Shown: positions 43,862-55,655, counted from the first letter of the stretch. The stretch: 64,000 nucleotides of DNA from Bicyclus anynana (GCF_947172395.1 NC_069100.1:3167001-3231000), one strand, 5' to 3'. Translations and numbers: made by a program. The notes: generated by a model not told the origin, from the letters alone.

Positions 43862-44080
43862 ATGTCCAGCGATAATTCCGTCAATTATGGACCGATTTTA
43901 AAAATTCTTTTTTTGTTTTGAAGGGTTTACTTCCAGGGTGGTCCCATTTTTTTCATGTCAGGATCTGATGGTGGCATCCTGGAGAAATTGAGGGGAACTT
44001 TTGAAAGTTGTAGAGACGGCTAGTGCGTTTGTTAGTGTTTCCATAAGGTATTTTAAACCACTACAACTTTATGAAGGTTT

Positions 44081-44992
44081 GGAGTTGGTCTGATGATGGA
44101 GCCGAAACACAGACGATGGAACTCGTCAACGATTTACAGCAGTCACCTTTTGTTTGGGCTTGATTAATTTGTATTGATGAGTACTTTCCACCTGTATGGG
44201 TTGTGACTGTATTAAGGGTCTAGTGATGAAGACGATGGACAGTGAAGAGAACTCCTCGACGGTTCACAGTAGCTACCTTGTGTTTGGACTTGATAAATTT
44301 GTGTTGATGAGAACTTTCCACCTAGATGGATTGTGACTGTATTAAGGGTCTGATGAGGAAGACGAGGGACAGTGAAGAGAACTCCTCGACGGTTCACAGT
44401 AGCTACCTTGTGTTTGGACTTGATAAATTTGTGTTGATGAGAACTTTCCACCTAGATGGATTGTGACTGTATTAAGGGTCTGATGAGGAAGACGAGGGAC
44501 AGTGAAGAGAACTCCTCGACGGTTCACAGTAGCTACCTTGTGTTTGGACTTGATAAATTTGAATTGATGAGAACTTTCCACCTAGATGGATTGTGACTGT
44601 ATTAAGGGTCTGGTGATGAAGACGATGGACAGTGAAGAGAACTCCTCGACGGTTCACAGTAGCTACCTTGTGTTTGGACTTGATAAATTTTTGTGTTGAT
44701 GAGAACTTTCCACCTAGATGGATTGTGACTGTATTAAGGGTCTGATGAGGAAGACGAGGGACAGTGAAGAGAACTCCTCGACGGTTCACAGTAGCTACCT
44801 TGTGTTTGGACTTGATAAATTTGAATTGATGAGAACTTTTCACCTAGATGGATTGTGACTGTATTAAGGGTCTGGTGATGAAGACGAAGCACAGTGAAGA
44901 GAACTCCTCGACGGCTCATAGTAGCTACCTTGGGTTTGGACTTGATAATTTTGTATTGATAAGAACTTTCCATTTAGATAGGTTGTGACTGT
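44081..44992 (+). repeat. Minisatellite, period 130 bp, about 7 units
   Basis: ATTAAGGGTC recurs at 44211, 44341, 44471, 44601, 44733 and 44863, giving spacings of 130, 130, 130, 132 and 130. The first unit (44081-44210) is more diverged. Relatives in one to three units are at 51.8-52.1 and 53.4-53.8 kb. Confidence 0.92.
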
Positions 44993-45032
44993 ACACACGC
45001 AGTAGGTATGCTAACACTAAAAATAAAAAAAT

Positions 45033-45353
45033 AAAAATTTTAATAAAAAAAATTCAACCGACTTCCAAGTCAAAAAATAACTAACTAAAAAGCAAAAAAT
45101 AACATCTTACCTATGTGCTACCTTCTGATCAGTTTGAAGGCGGTGCCAAGCCAGTGATGTTTTAATTAAACACCATTTAACTACAAAATTTCTGTGGTTC
45201 TTTCAGAAACAGCTTTAATTAAAACACAACACTGGCTTGGCACCGCCTTCAAACTGATCAGAAGGTAGCACATAGGTAAGATGTTATTTTTTGCTTTTTA
45301 GTTAGTTATTTTTTGACTTGGAAGTCGGTTGAATTTTTTTTATTAAAATTTTA
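45033..45353. repeat. Long inverted repeat of element F
   Basis: The left arm ends GGCGGTGCCAAGCCAGTGAT and TTTAATTAAA at 45170; the right arm starts TTTAATTAAA at 45214. They differ at only a few positions over about 138 bp, with a 43-base loop. Confidence 0.88.
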
Positions 45354-45371
45354 TACTTTACGATACTAATC

Positions 45372-46375
45372 TTCAGTTTTAAAACGCGTTGACTGTAACT
45401 AATTGTACGGTTCAATGTCGCCCTGCTGAGTTATCAAGTTTTGGGGTAGGACGCGGTCGATACGATCCCTGCTCTACACCGAGAGGAGATAACAGCTGTG
45501 AACATTGTTGTTTACGGTTTTGTACCTACGCGTGTACTATTTTGTAATGATATGGTGATTGAAGTATTTTGAGAAGGTTTTGTTAATTATTTTAACCTTT
45601 AAAGTGTAATTCATAATTCTTTATTTGCAAATTGTTAAATACAGATCTTGGTACAATAAATGTTGGCATACAATTTGCTACAAAATAGCATGCAATTTTT
45701 TAATAATGACTATATTATTCATGTTAAAATTAATAACTATAATTACTATGAATTGGTGTTGTAACACTAACATTTTTATGTTACCTTTTAGCGGACTCAG
45801 AAGTGATTACAAAAATAAGAAAACTAATGTCGAACATAGCTTATGATTGACAACATTTGTCAGGACAACTTAATTAACAAATCAAACTGTAACCAAAATA
45901 AGACCCTAGAATGGCAGAGAATGACCTTGAGTGAAGTCACATACTTGTGAAAGTTGTGTGTAGGGTTAAAGGATCCTTTGACTGTTAACAAACACCAGCT
46001 TTTTCCACTCAAGTCACTCTCCCCGCCTATGCCAAGTAACCCTTAAAGAATTACACAACTATCTGCTATATCTACGAGTATACTTATAATACGTTTGTAG
46101 AGAGGTCAATTTATATTTCCGAAATAGTTATCAGGGGGATTAGTGATGCCAAAAATGCAATCAGTAAATTTTGTCTGTCTGTCTGTATGTTCGTTATAGA
46201 AACAAAAACTACTCGAAACTTGGTACAATTATTCTTCCTGGGCAGGTTATAGTATACTTTTCATCACGTTACCATCAATAGAAGCAGAGTAGTGAAGGGC
46301 AATGTTGGGAAAACGGGAGGAGTTACTCCATTTTTACAGCGATACTACTGTAAGGGCTGGATTAAAGAAAGAAAG
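45372..46375. other. Sequence without genes
   Basis: A possible retroposon tail (TTCTTTATTTGCAAATTG) is at 45619. No gene is recognised. Confidence 0.4.
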
Positions 46376-46690
46376 AAAAACATTTATTTCGAAAAATGTG
46401 CCACACTTAACCACTTAATACAATAATTGTAGTGCCTAATACTCAAACCGCTTGGTCTAAGCATCAGAACACCACTATGTCATTTGGCACAACCTTGAAA
46501 AAGGTTCCAGCTCAGCATTGTGCTGCATGTACCAAGGAAATATTGGACATACAGCGCTGATTTTCAGCTGACAACCTTGAACCAGGTGACACCACGGAAG
46601 TGCGTAGTCTTAAGAGACAGAGGTCTTAGGGCGGACGAGCAATCGCGGGCGTTCGCTAGTTACATAATAATATTCTTTTACTATAGAATA
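46365..46690 (+). repeat. Unclassified retroposon-like sequence and Helitron end
   Basis: AAAGAAAGAAAGAAAAACAT followed by TTATTTCGAAAAATGTGCCA looks like a reversed LINE 3' end. GCGGGCGTTCGCTAGTTA at 46647 is a Helitron-type terminus. Confidence 0.5.
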
Positions 46691-47035
46691 GACGAACGAA
46701 GTTCAAGATATACGTTACGTACTGCGTGTACGTTTTTAAACTAGCATTTCTGGCGCCAGATACGAACGTTTTTCTGTATGGGTTCCCATAACCATTTTCT
46801 GTAGGGGCGCAGACAGGGGTGGTAAGTAATAAATCAACTCATAGCGCTAAACTAATACATTCTGCCTGTTTTATTTTGTTCGAGCCGAGGGGTGGCTTAA
46901 TTGCACTTTATGTTTTATACAAAATATACAGTTTTTACTATCTGCTAAGGGCGCTAATGAGGGGGACTTTTGATGATGTTTTTGAAAACATACATTTAAT
47001 TGTTGTTATTCACTGGTATATGTCTTGGTAAGTTC
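46691..47035. other. Sequence without recognised features
   Basis: No gene motif or clear repeat is seen. Confidence 0.35.
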
Positions 47036-47037
47036 AA

Positions 47038-47100
47038 GTTTTTAACCGACTTCAAAAAGGAGGAGGTTCTCAATTCGGTCGGTATTTTTTTTAAATGTCA
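47038..47100 (+). repeat. Foldback-family F end fragment
   Basis: TTTTTAACCGACTTCAAAAA and GGAGGAGGTTCTCAATTCGG match the 53.1-kb start. It is cut short by a SINE B. Confidence 0.7.
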
Positions 47101-47104
47101 TCAT

Positions 47105-47440
47105 CGCCTTTAACAACCCATATTTGGCACTGTTACTTTACTTACACTGTTGAGCACGAGTCTCAAAATGAGAGGGGTTATTCTAATTCACTACACTGGC
47201 CCAATGCGGATTGACAGACTTCACACACGTAGAGAACTAAGATAATACTCTGGTTTGTGCTTTGCAGGTTTCCTGTCGATGTTTTTCCTTCACCGTTTAA
47301 CACACATGAGTCGTGATATTAGGTATGCCCAGACTTGATTCGAACCTACGCCTTCCGAATCGAAGGCAGAAGTCATGCTTTCGATTGTAAGTAGTCGACA
47401 AGGCGTAGAGCAGTAGTGTATCTACTGGGCTTTTAATGTG
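47105..47440 (-). repeat. SINE family B, decayed
   Basis: Body blocks CAATGCGGATTGACAGACTT, GTTTTTCCTTCACCGTTT and GATTCGAACCTACGCCTTCC on the minus strand. The head region has an insertion. Confidence 0.8.
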
Positions 47441-47604
47441 ACGGACTATTAGCGTACTAATTATGAGAGGAAACTCGTGCTCAAGAGCGAGCCATGTTCG
47501 ACTCGCTTTTAAGCGCGAGTTTCCTTCAAGTTTCCAGAGGGTTGATAATGTTGATTATGATATTCATGTCTGGCTAGCCATGCTGCCTATCCATGAAGGC
47601 TAAG

Positions 47605-47800
47605 GAACGATTCTAGGACGAAGTGTCATGTAGAGTCCTTTTCATGAAAGAAGTCTCGTGGCTAAAACCTGAACTAAAATTAACAGCGTCTTACATAAAT
47701 GACAATAAGACCACCGTTACCAAATGATAATGAGCGCTATTAAGACATTCTTTCATGAAAAGGATTTTACGTAGAAGTCCGTGTACTACGTTCAGAAATC
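47605..47800. repeat. Inverted-repeat segment
   Basis: TCCTTTTCATGAAAGAAGTC at about 47636 and GACATTCTTTCATGAAAAGG at about 47743 pair as inverted repeats of about 20 bp. The element class is unknown. Confidence 0.5.
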
Positions 47801-48115
47801 GGTCAACAGACTTCTACATTCACATAGAAGTGTGATGAAACCCGATTCCTGAACGAATCGCACAGGAGCGGGCGCGGTGAAGGTGATCAATATGTCATTG
47901 AACTTGAACATCGCTTAATTGCGCCGCGCCCAGCCCACAGATTGTATTAGCCACGAACTATCCAACCATAGACTAACATAGAGGAGCCCGACCATATTCT
48001 CCATAGATTCAATAGAGTACAGAGAGATCTTTGACATTATAGTATACGAGTATCTAAGTCTATCTCACTCAATTAAATCGGAGAACACTTTAGAAAGAAA
48101 AGTGGCAAAAAAAAA
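47801..48115. other. Sequence with a GC-richer patch
   Basis: AGGAGCGGGCGCGGTGAAGG and ATTGCGCCGCGCCCAGCCCA at 47862-47938 resemble weak inverted GC blocks. No exon is seen. Confidence 0.35.
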
Positions 48116-48119
48116 AATC

Positions 48120-48315
48120 ATCATTAGCAACTCATTTTCGGCTCACTGTTGAGCACGATTCTGCTCTCCCATGATAGCCCAATGCGGATTGGCAGGCTTC
48201 ACACACGTAGAGAATTAAGAAAATTCTCAGGAGTGCAGGTTTCCTCACGATGGTTTTCCTTCTCCGTTTGAGACACGACGTCATATTTAATTTCTTAAAA
48301 TGCACATAACTTCAA
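48120..48315 (-). repeat. SINE family B, truncated
   Basis: TTTTCGGCTCACTGTTGAGC, GGATTGGCAGGCTTCACACA and CTTAAAATGCACATAACTTC are the reversed family body; the head is missing. Confidence 0.8.
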
Positions 48316-48469
48316 AAGTTTATAAGAGTTATTAATTAAAAATTTATTATAATTTTAATTAAAATACGTAATATTTTTAATTTTTAACTCATAATTTCAT
48401 AAAAACCAGTCAGTTTAGATGGCAAACATAAATGTAAAGAAATCTCAATATAATTATTAAATGCGCAAG

Positions 48470-48608
48470 GTTATCACGAAATCTCGAAAACCACTTAATG
48501 TACAAGACTGAAATTTGGCTGGGAGTACTTAGTTGGTAGGTATCCACTAAGAACGGATTTTGCGATAGGGCCGAATTAAGGAGGCCTAATGGCGGACGAA
48601 CGCTAGTA
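48470..48608 (+). mobile_element. Helitron-type fragment
   Basis: ACTAAGAACGGATTTTGCGA and the end GGCGGACGAACGCTAG match the copies at 6362 and 54475. Confidence 0.65.
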
Positions 48609-48692
48609 TCATATAAGTTAATACAGCCAGAATATATTTTCATTTATTTGCTCTAAACATTACATAAAAACTAATATTATTTAAAGAAGTTT

Positions 48693-48965
48693 GACGGCCG
48701 CGTGGCGCAGTGGGTAGTGACCCTGCTTTCTGCATCCACGGCCGTGGGTTCGATTCCCACAACTGGAAAATAATTGTGTGATGAAACATGGGTTTTTTCC
48801 AGTGTCTGTGTGTATTTATAGATTATATAAGTATTTATATGTAGTATATAAATATAAATATATATAAATATTACAATATCAACTATCTTAGCACCCATAA
48901 CACAAGCTACTCTGTATGCTTACTTTGGGGCTAGATAGTGATGTGTATTGTTTAAGTATATTTAT
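48693..48965 (+). repeat. tRNA-derived SINE, family D
   Basis: Head GGCCGCGTGGCGCAGTGGGT and GTGGGTTCGATTCCCACAAC are A and B boxes of a different tRNA ancestor. The body includes GATGAAACATGGGTTTTTTC, a (TA)-rich stretch, and TTTGGGGCTAGATAGTGATG, ending in TTTATTTATTTA. The 3' half is not tRNA-like, so it is a SINE. Confidence 0.82.
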
Positions 48966-50525
48966 TTATTTAATTTAAGTTGATTTTTAGTTTATTCCGA
49001 ATAGGCTCCGAAACTACTTGCAAGTTTACCAATGAAGTGCTCCATTATGAGCTAATAACATAGGCTTAATTTTTAACCCCGTATTCCAACGGGAATTAAT
49101 TCCATGCAAACAAAGTCGCGGGCTTTCGCTAGTTCTCAATATACCTACTGTCTGCAGTATAGTGAATTTATCAGAGGAACGGGTTGGATCAAGTTCCTGG
49201 CAGTTAGCCAGTGAGCAGTAAGAGTTACCAAAAAGGAAACAAAAGTGTTACTTTCCTTTGTAAACAGACTAACGGAAAACATAGACGCCAATAAGTTTAT
49301 ATATGAACCAAACACTATAGTTTTACAATTTTACAAATCTTCATCCATATTATGAATGAGTAACTAAGAGCAGCGGTTCCCGTATTCTTTTGACTTCGGT
49401 ACCCTTTTTGTTTCACCATTTTTCCTCACCCTAGCTTAAGGAAGAAGTAAACTGAAGACGGAAAACTCTTACGACTCGTCGCGTGTGGTAGCGCGAAAAA
49501 AGCATATCGGTAATATTATCACAATTGAAACGATTTACAATATAGAATTCTTGAATTTTCGCGGAACCCCTAAGGGCCTTTCACGGAACCTCAGGGTTCC
49601 GCGGAACACCTTTTGAGATAAATGTAACCTTGGAAAGGAACTTGTGTTAATTTTTTGTCGCGAAATTTTACTAGGAGTGGTGAAAAAACAGAATTTATCG
49701 CGGACGAAGTTGCTAAGGCACAGGATCATAGTGTTAGGAATTTCCTATTACAAAAATCTTTTGTCTTTCAGTGATCATTCATTGCTTAATATGATAATGC
49801 GATGTGATTATGGAGTCGCAGGTGTTCACTAGTCAGACGAATGATGAAGTCTATACTAGCTACTAATTTTATTATTTAAAAAAAGTGTGCGTACGCTTTC
49901 AAATCGACTGTCTAAATAGGTATGTGTTGCCCCACAGCATACACTGTATACGTTTCAATACTTAAACCTGAAAAGTGAAAGGTGCGCAGAATATGTTGCG
50001 CACAAAAAACGTTTCATTCATTCATTGAATTTTACAGCCATATTTTTTTTATACCGGGATATATGAAAAATCGATTCTTATGGAGTAAACTCCAAAAAAA
50101 TTGTTTATTTCGGTAACATCAATCGGTATATCAATTATTGAAGTTATAACTTCTTATGGGAGGGTAAACCACTTCGTAACGTAACGCGTTACAGCGCCAA
50201 TCTGCCTGACTTCCCTTTCTCTCACGCATATCGCAGTAGGTTTAAGTTCTGTCGAGCATCCTGAGACGCACATTTTTTTTCATTCACTTTTTTTTTTTAA
50301 TTTGTAACTTGTTCATGTAGTCTGTGCAATACATCGGAACATAGGCTGGCGTGCGCGTTAGTCTATTATGCAATGCTTATGTATTCCACGATCTCGTGTT
50401 TCCTGCCACAGACACGACACGGGACGAGGAAAATTTGCAGTTCATTGTTGTTTACGTCAAACTTAAGCAATAAAAAAGTGTTTGATCCATAGACAATATA
50501 GTTGTTAGAATGCGATCTAAAAATA
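48966..50525. other. Sequence without genes
   Basis: Contains Helitron-like crumbs (CAAAGTCGCGGGCTTTCGCTAG at 49110) and a GGTTCCGCGGAACACC piece near 49595. No gene is recognised; the ATG-started frames are short and without motifs. Confidence 0.4.
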
Positions 50526-50526
50526 G

Positions 50527-50911
50527 CTCATTAGCCGTGATAGGCTAGTGGATACCTCTGTCTTCGATTCGGAGACGGGATTAATTCTCTACGTGTATGG
50601 AGTATCAACCCATATTCGAGTCACTGTTGACCACGAGTCTCCTTTCAGAATGAGAGGGGTTAGGCCAATAGTCCACCACGCTGGCTTAATGCGGATTGGC
50701 AGACTTCACACACGTAAAAATTAGGAAAATTGTTCTCATTCCTCACGATGATTTTCCTTCACCATTTGAGACACGAGATATTTGATGTGCTTGCTTCGGG
50801 CCGGATTTGAACCTACGCCCTCCGGAATCTCACAGAGTCTGCCAATCCTCAATGGGCCAGCGTGGTGGACTATGACTCCTCATTCTGAGAGGATACTCGT
50901 GCTCAACAGTT
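50527..50911. repeat. SINE family B inserted in another family B copy
   Basis: A plus-strand head (50527-50597) and a plus-strand 3' part (50829-50911) flank a minus-strand body (50605-50828). The outer copy has lost its middle. Confidence 0.75.
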
Positions 50912-51410
50912 TTGACTAATTTTGTAGCAGACCTTGAGATCTTGAGTTTTGTACTTAGTTCTAATTTCACTTGTATATATGAGTTTTTAATCATAGTAGG
51001 GCTGGAGTCCTTCTTTCTCCAATACAAGACTGTTATTTGGAGCTTAAACTCAATGCTGGTTGACGGATAATAAATAAGTGTTTGTTGGTTCATTACACAT
51101 TCAATAGATAGTATATTAATAGTCTTTGTATATTATAGTATATTGATATTATTAGTCTTTGTTAACACCTCACATAGTTTCCGATCACGTGAACGCACTG
51201 TAAACTGTTAGTCACAGCGTGACTGTGACAGCAGCTGCGAATGCGTGATTTACGTTCAAATACCTTTGCTGACAAACCTGTGATTGGAACCATAGACACG
51301 GAAACTTTTTTTTTAGTCTGCCTTTACGGTTCGTTACATATTCGTAGTAGAACATTATTGCCAGCCCTGCAGGCTAATTCACTATCTTTGACGTATGCTA
51401 GTTTTAGTTT
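50912..51410. other. Sequence without genes
   Basis: No gene or clear repeat is seen. Confidence 0.35.
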
Positions 51411-51411
51411 T

Positions 51412-51462
51412 TAACCGACTTCAAAAAGGAGGAGGTTCTCAATTCGTTCGGTATTTTTTTTT
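51412..51462 (+). repeat. Foldback-family F end fragment
   Basis: TTTTAACCGACTTCAAAAAG and GAGGAGGTTCTCAATTCG match the start at 53108. It faces the minus-strand element at 51757. Confidence 0.75.
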
Positions 51463-51474
51463 TTTTTTTGTATT

Positions 51475-51715
51475 ATATTAAAAACATAAACAATTTTAAT
51501 TTCGTGTAACAGTACATGGAATAAGGGTCCGATATTATTTCTGTCGTCCATTTTGTGACGTCACAATGTTACATGATGTACTAAACGTCAAACTAATAGT
51601 TATCTAATATTTTTGTCGAACGCTCAGTTTGGTAAACGATTAGTTAACATGACGTCATAAAAACAGTTGAAATATAGAACATCATAGCCTACAGCATTTT
51701 GGCTCGTATTTGATT
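51475..51715 (+). repeat. Dispersed repeat R
   Basis: Shares AGTACATGGAATAAGGGTCC, CCATTTTGTGACGTCACAAT and CTAATATTTTTGTCGAACGC with 40981-41395. It lies between two F ends. Confidence 0.7.
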
Positions 51716-51756
51716 CGATGTTTATTTGAATAGGTGGATAATAAAAACCATGAAAA

Positions 51757-52330
51757 AATACAACCGACTTCAAAATCCCTAATAACAGTCTCCACACATC
51801 TAAATGTTAAGTTCTCATTAATACAAATTAATCAAGCCCAAGCACAAGGTAGCTATTGTAAACCTTTGAGGAGTTCCTTAAACTGTCCCTCGTCTCTATT
51901 ACCAGACCCCTAATGACAGTCATAACCCATTTAGATGGAAAGTTCTCATCGATACAAATTAATTAAGTCCAAAAACAAGGTAACTGCTGTAAATCAATGA
52001 GGAGTTCCTTCGTCTGTGCTTCGGCTCCATCGTCAGATTGACACCAGACTTTGAATTATAGTGCTTCAAAATACCTAATGAAAACAATAACAAACGCACC
52101 AGTTGCCCCTATAATATTCGAATTTTCCTTGATTTCTCCAGGATTCCATTATCAGATCCTGACATGATTACTATGGGACCAACTGAAATATATACCCTCT
52201 CAAACGAAAAAAGAATTTTTCCAATCGGTTCAGGCGTCTTCGAGTAATCGGTGAACATATATAAAAAATTTTAAAAAAATCCGACGAATTGATCATCTCC
52301 TCCTTTTATCGTATATAAGTCGGTTAAAAA
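51757..52330 (-). mobile_element. Foldback-family F element, reversed, with two minisatellite units
   Basis: It runs from CAACCGACTTCAAAATCCCT to TATAAGTCGGTTAAAAATAG. Between them are two reversed units (CATTAATACAAATTAATCAAG, CTCATCGATACAAATTAATT) and the flank with GGATTCCATTATCAGATCCT that precedes the array in the plus copies. Confidence 0.78.
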
Positions 52331-53100
52331 TAGTAGAAAATAGGCCAGCTATTAATAAAACCCCAAAACGTGAATTTACATCTACATACAGGTATTTCGT
52401 CTGCCTAACGTTTCAAACCATGAGTATTCCATTCGAGTTTTCATTAGATGGAATACTTCTAACACTGAGAACCCGTGAACCCGTGGCATTTTACCCCATA
52501 GTTTCGCCACTGCTTTGGAGTGCCTTTCCATGTCTGATATTACAATTTTGCTATTTTCAAAACTACAGTTTGTTTCATAATAAACCACATTTTCACTTAC
52601 CATCAGATGAGATCGTGGTCACGCGCGAGCTTATCTCATGCAAAAGAACAATAAGTTCACAGCCACCTATGGATATAAAAAATGCAAATTCTCGATGTCG
52701 TAAGATGATTGGCCACTTTTTCCAATATGGTGCCTACCTGTCAATGCTTTTTTAACGATTAACGTGCAAGCGTGACCTCAGGTGACCCCTGACTGACCCA
52801 CTGACCCCCTCGCGAAGAGTTATTGTCAAAATATTTACGTAAAAGTTATTAGTACTTAACAGTTTCTGATCACGTAATGAATTCATTACGTTAACAAGAT
52901 TAGGGAGTTGGTGTTATTGATAAATAATGAATTAGGAACTTGGAAACTAACGCGTTTGATTCTGGGTAAATTATTTTTGGGAAACTTTTAGAGAAAGCTT
53001 TTACCGGCCGCTGTTGGTGTTTTTCAATGACTACCCGCAAATAGTTACTGAAATATTGTGTATTTGTGTGTATCACGTTATAATTATTATTATTTATTTG
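52331..53100. other. Sequence without recognised gene
   Basis: A small SINE A piece (CACTTACCATCAGATGAGAT) is at 52592. Both strands have open frames of about 70-110 codons at 52382-52755 without motifs. Confidence 0.35.
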
Positions 53101-53107
53101 TTATTAT

Positions 53108-54204
53108 TAACCGACTTCAAAAAGGAGGAGGTTCTCAATTCGGTCGGTATTTTTTTTTTTTTTTATGTATGTACACCGATTACTCAAAGACGCGTAGACC
53201 GATTTCAAAAATTCTTTTTTTGTTTGAAACGGTATAGTCCCCATTTGGTCTCATTGCCATCATGACAAGATCTGATGATGGGATCCTGGAGAAATTGAGG
53301 GGAACTTTCGAAAATTATATGGGTGTCTAGTGTGTTCGTGAACTTTTCCATTTAGTGCCTTTAAGAAATACAAAATTATGAAGGTTTAAAATCGATCTGA
53401 TGATGGAGTCATAAATAGACGAGGGAACTCCTTGGCGATTTACAGCAGTTACCTTGTGTTTGGGCTTGATTAATTTGTCTTAATGAGAACTTTCCACATA
53501 AATAGGTTGTGACTGTCATTTAGGGGTTTGGTGATGAAGACCAAGGACAATTAAGGGAACTCCTTAACAGTTAACAGTAACTACCTTGTGTTTGGCCTTG
53601 ATTAATTCGTATTGCTGAGAACTTTCTACCTAGATGAGTTGTGTCTGTTATTAGGGGTCTGATGATGAAGACCAAGGTCAATGAAGGGAACCCCTTGACG
53701 GTTTACGGTAGCTACCTTGTGCTTGGGCTTGATTAATTTGTATTGCTGAGAATTTTGTACCAAGATGGGTTGTGACTGTCATTAGGGGTTTGATGTATTC
53801 GTTTGAGATGAAATTTTACACTAAAAATTGAAAAATAATAAAAATTTTAATAAAAAAAATACAACCGACTTCAAAACCTAAAAACGTACCCACTAAACTA
53901 AAAAGCGAAAAATAACATCATAATATGTTCTACCTGCTGATCAGTATGAAGTCGGTGCTTAGCCGGTGTTGTCTTAATTTAAGCCATTTCTGACAGGACC
54001 ACATGAAACAACATTGTCTGCAAAATCTAAATCTATAAGATATGCTCACATGGCTTGAATTAATACATCACCGGCTTAGCACCGCCTTCATACTGATCAG
54101 CAGGTAGAACATATTATGATGTTATTTTTCGCTTTTTAGTTTAGTGGGTACGTTTTTAGGTTTTGAAGTCGGTTGTATTTTTTTTATTAAATTTTTTTAT
54201 TATT
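53108..54204 (+). mobile_element. Foldback-family F element, second full-type copy
   Basis: It begins TTAACCGACTTCAAAAAGGA, then has about three diverged 130-bp units (53390-53790), then arms 53837-53986 and 54051-54204. The order is the same as at 43774-45356. The flanks share ATTATTATTTA-type sequence, but they are too simple to prove a duplication. Confidence 0.78.
53837..54204. repeat. Long inverted repeat of element F
   Basis: The left arm has ATACAACCGACTTCAAAACC and CTGCTGATCAGTATGAAGTC; the right arm has the reverse. Near-perfect for about 145 bp around a 64-base loop. Confidence 0.85.
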
Positions 54205-54474
54205 ATTTATAGTTTATTTGATAGCACTACTATTATTACTACTTTTAACTAATCTTGTACGCTCAAACTGGAATGTATTGTATTAGCCTGTAAGTTTCAC
54301 ATAAGTGAATGAGTTAATGCTTTGTGAAATAATAAATATTTTAAACCCAAAGCTCTTGATTTGAAACACTTTCGTTTCGAATTCAGTAATTTTCCTTGTT
54401 ATATAGATTTGAATTTAGGAAGCTTTTTTACGTTTGTGACGCAGACGCAAAGTCTCTAGGATGTAGATTAAGCG

Positions 54475-54635
54475 ATAGGCCATTTTATCACGAAATCTCG
54501 ATAACCGCATGACTTATACATAAAATTTGACAGGGAGGTAGTTTATAGGTAGTAGGCCTCCGCTAAGAAATGATTTTGCGATGGGGCCTTATGGAGGATA
54601 AAGGGTGCACGAAGTCGCGGGCGTCAGTTAGTTTT
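54475..54635 (+). mobile_element. Helitron-type fragment with 3' end
   Basis: CACGAAATCTCGATAACCGC, CTAAGAAATGATTTTGCGAT and the end GAAGTCGCGGGCGTCAGTTAG. Confidence 0.65.
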
Positions 54636-55035
54636 TTTTTTATAATCTGCTCAAAGATAAGTGATTCGGACTAAAGGTATGGTTACAGATGATGCTTGGT
54701 GCAAAGCGCGTTTTAGGCTGTTTCTAGAGATTTTGATATTCAATGGTTTTCATTAATATATTGCTATACGGAACCCTAAAAGCACAGTGTTTGTATGGTA
54801 TTTGGCTTAGTGTAGCCATTGCGCAAAGTGTTAAAGTAACGGTCACCAGTCAAACTGTTGACATAACTGCGTGCTCCTAATGCGGTAAAAGATATACCGG
54901 CCGATACTGTGTCATATTTGTAGTTTTTTTTAGAAACATTGCTATAAGTTTTAGACGTGTATTAAACGTTTTTAAAATTGCTTTGATGGAACAAAAATGT
55001 AGCAAAATGAGGGGATACCTCAGTTTGGTGTTTTT
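54636..55035. other. Sequence without recognised features
   Basis: No gene or clear repeat is seen. Confidence 0.35.
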
Positions 55036-55039
55036 TTTT

Positions 55040-55337
55040 ATTATTCTTTACAAGTTAATCCTTGACTACAATCTCATCTAAACCAAGATAGAAGCGGGCT
55101 AACTTGTTAGGAGTTGGATCTAAATCCACATTCCTTTCTGTTTCTACACGACATCGTACCGGAACGCTATATTGCTTTTCGGCACGTCTTTGTCGGTAGG
55201 GTGGTAACTGGCCACGGCCGAAGCCTCCCACCAGCCAGACCTGGACCAATTAAGAAAACCTCAATCAGCTCAACTAGGGTTCGAACTCAGGACCTTGAAA
55301 ATCCACTGCGCATACTGTGCCACAGAGGCTCTCAATT
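55040..55337 (-). repeat. SINE family A, near full length
   Basis: Reversed it runs from GAGCCTCTGTGGCACAGTAT through GGTTCGAAC to TTGTAAAGAATAATAAAAAA. All body blocks are present. Confidence 0.87.
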
Positions 55338-55489
55338 ACGGAGGTCCCTGCTGCAGTTAACTATCATCTTTATTAATACACCATTGGATAGCTACAGAAT
55401 CAAAAAACTAACTACGCTAAGTAAAGACAATAGTCCTGACTTGATGATGGAGGGAAAAGCGCTGCCAATTTGACATCATATGATCTGCG

Positions 55490-55655
55490 TTCAAATCAAA
55501 TCAAATCAAAAATCATTTATTTCAAGTAGGCTCAGTTTACAAGCACTTTTGACACGTCAGTTGACTATTTGTAAAGATTCTACCACCGGTTCGGAAGGCA
55601 GGTTCTGCTGAGGAGATACCGGCAAGAAACTCAGCAGTTGCTCTTTTGAAAAAGT
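55490..55655 (-). repeat. LINE 3' end with (ATTTG)n tail
   Basis: Reversed: GAGTTTCTTGCCGGTATCTC, AACCGGTGGTAGAATCTTTA, CTACTTGAAATAAATGATTT and a TTTGATTTGATTTGA tail. I recall this as a very common lepidopteran CR1-type LINE 3' end; the class is from memory. Confidence 0.65.

Larger units (their letters stand above)
43774..45356 (+). mobile_element. Foldback-family F element with internal minisatellite
   Basis: Begins near TTTTTAACCGACTTCCAAAA and AGGAGGAGGTT, has a T run, then a 130-bp tandem array (44081-44992), then long inverted arms (45033-45170 and 45214-45353), nearly perfect for about 135 bp. It ends GAAGTCGGTTGAATTTTTTT. A 15-bp direct repeat, TTTACGATACTAATC, flanks it at 43759-43773 and 45357-45371. 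There is no protein-coding gene; open frames across the array follow the repeat period. Confidence 0.8.

Noticed and set aside
44212..44973. Series of 79-123 residue proteins with repeated HQFKFIKSKHKVATVNRRG
   Set aside because: The frames repeat with the 130-bp minisatellite, shift frame between units (130 is not a multiple of 3), and lack gene signals.
48693..48765. tRNA gene at the head of SINE D
   Set aside because: The 3' acceptor strand is missing and a SINE body follows directly.
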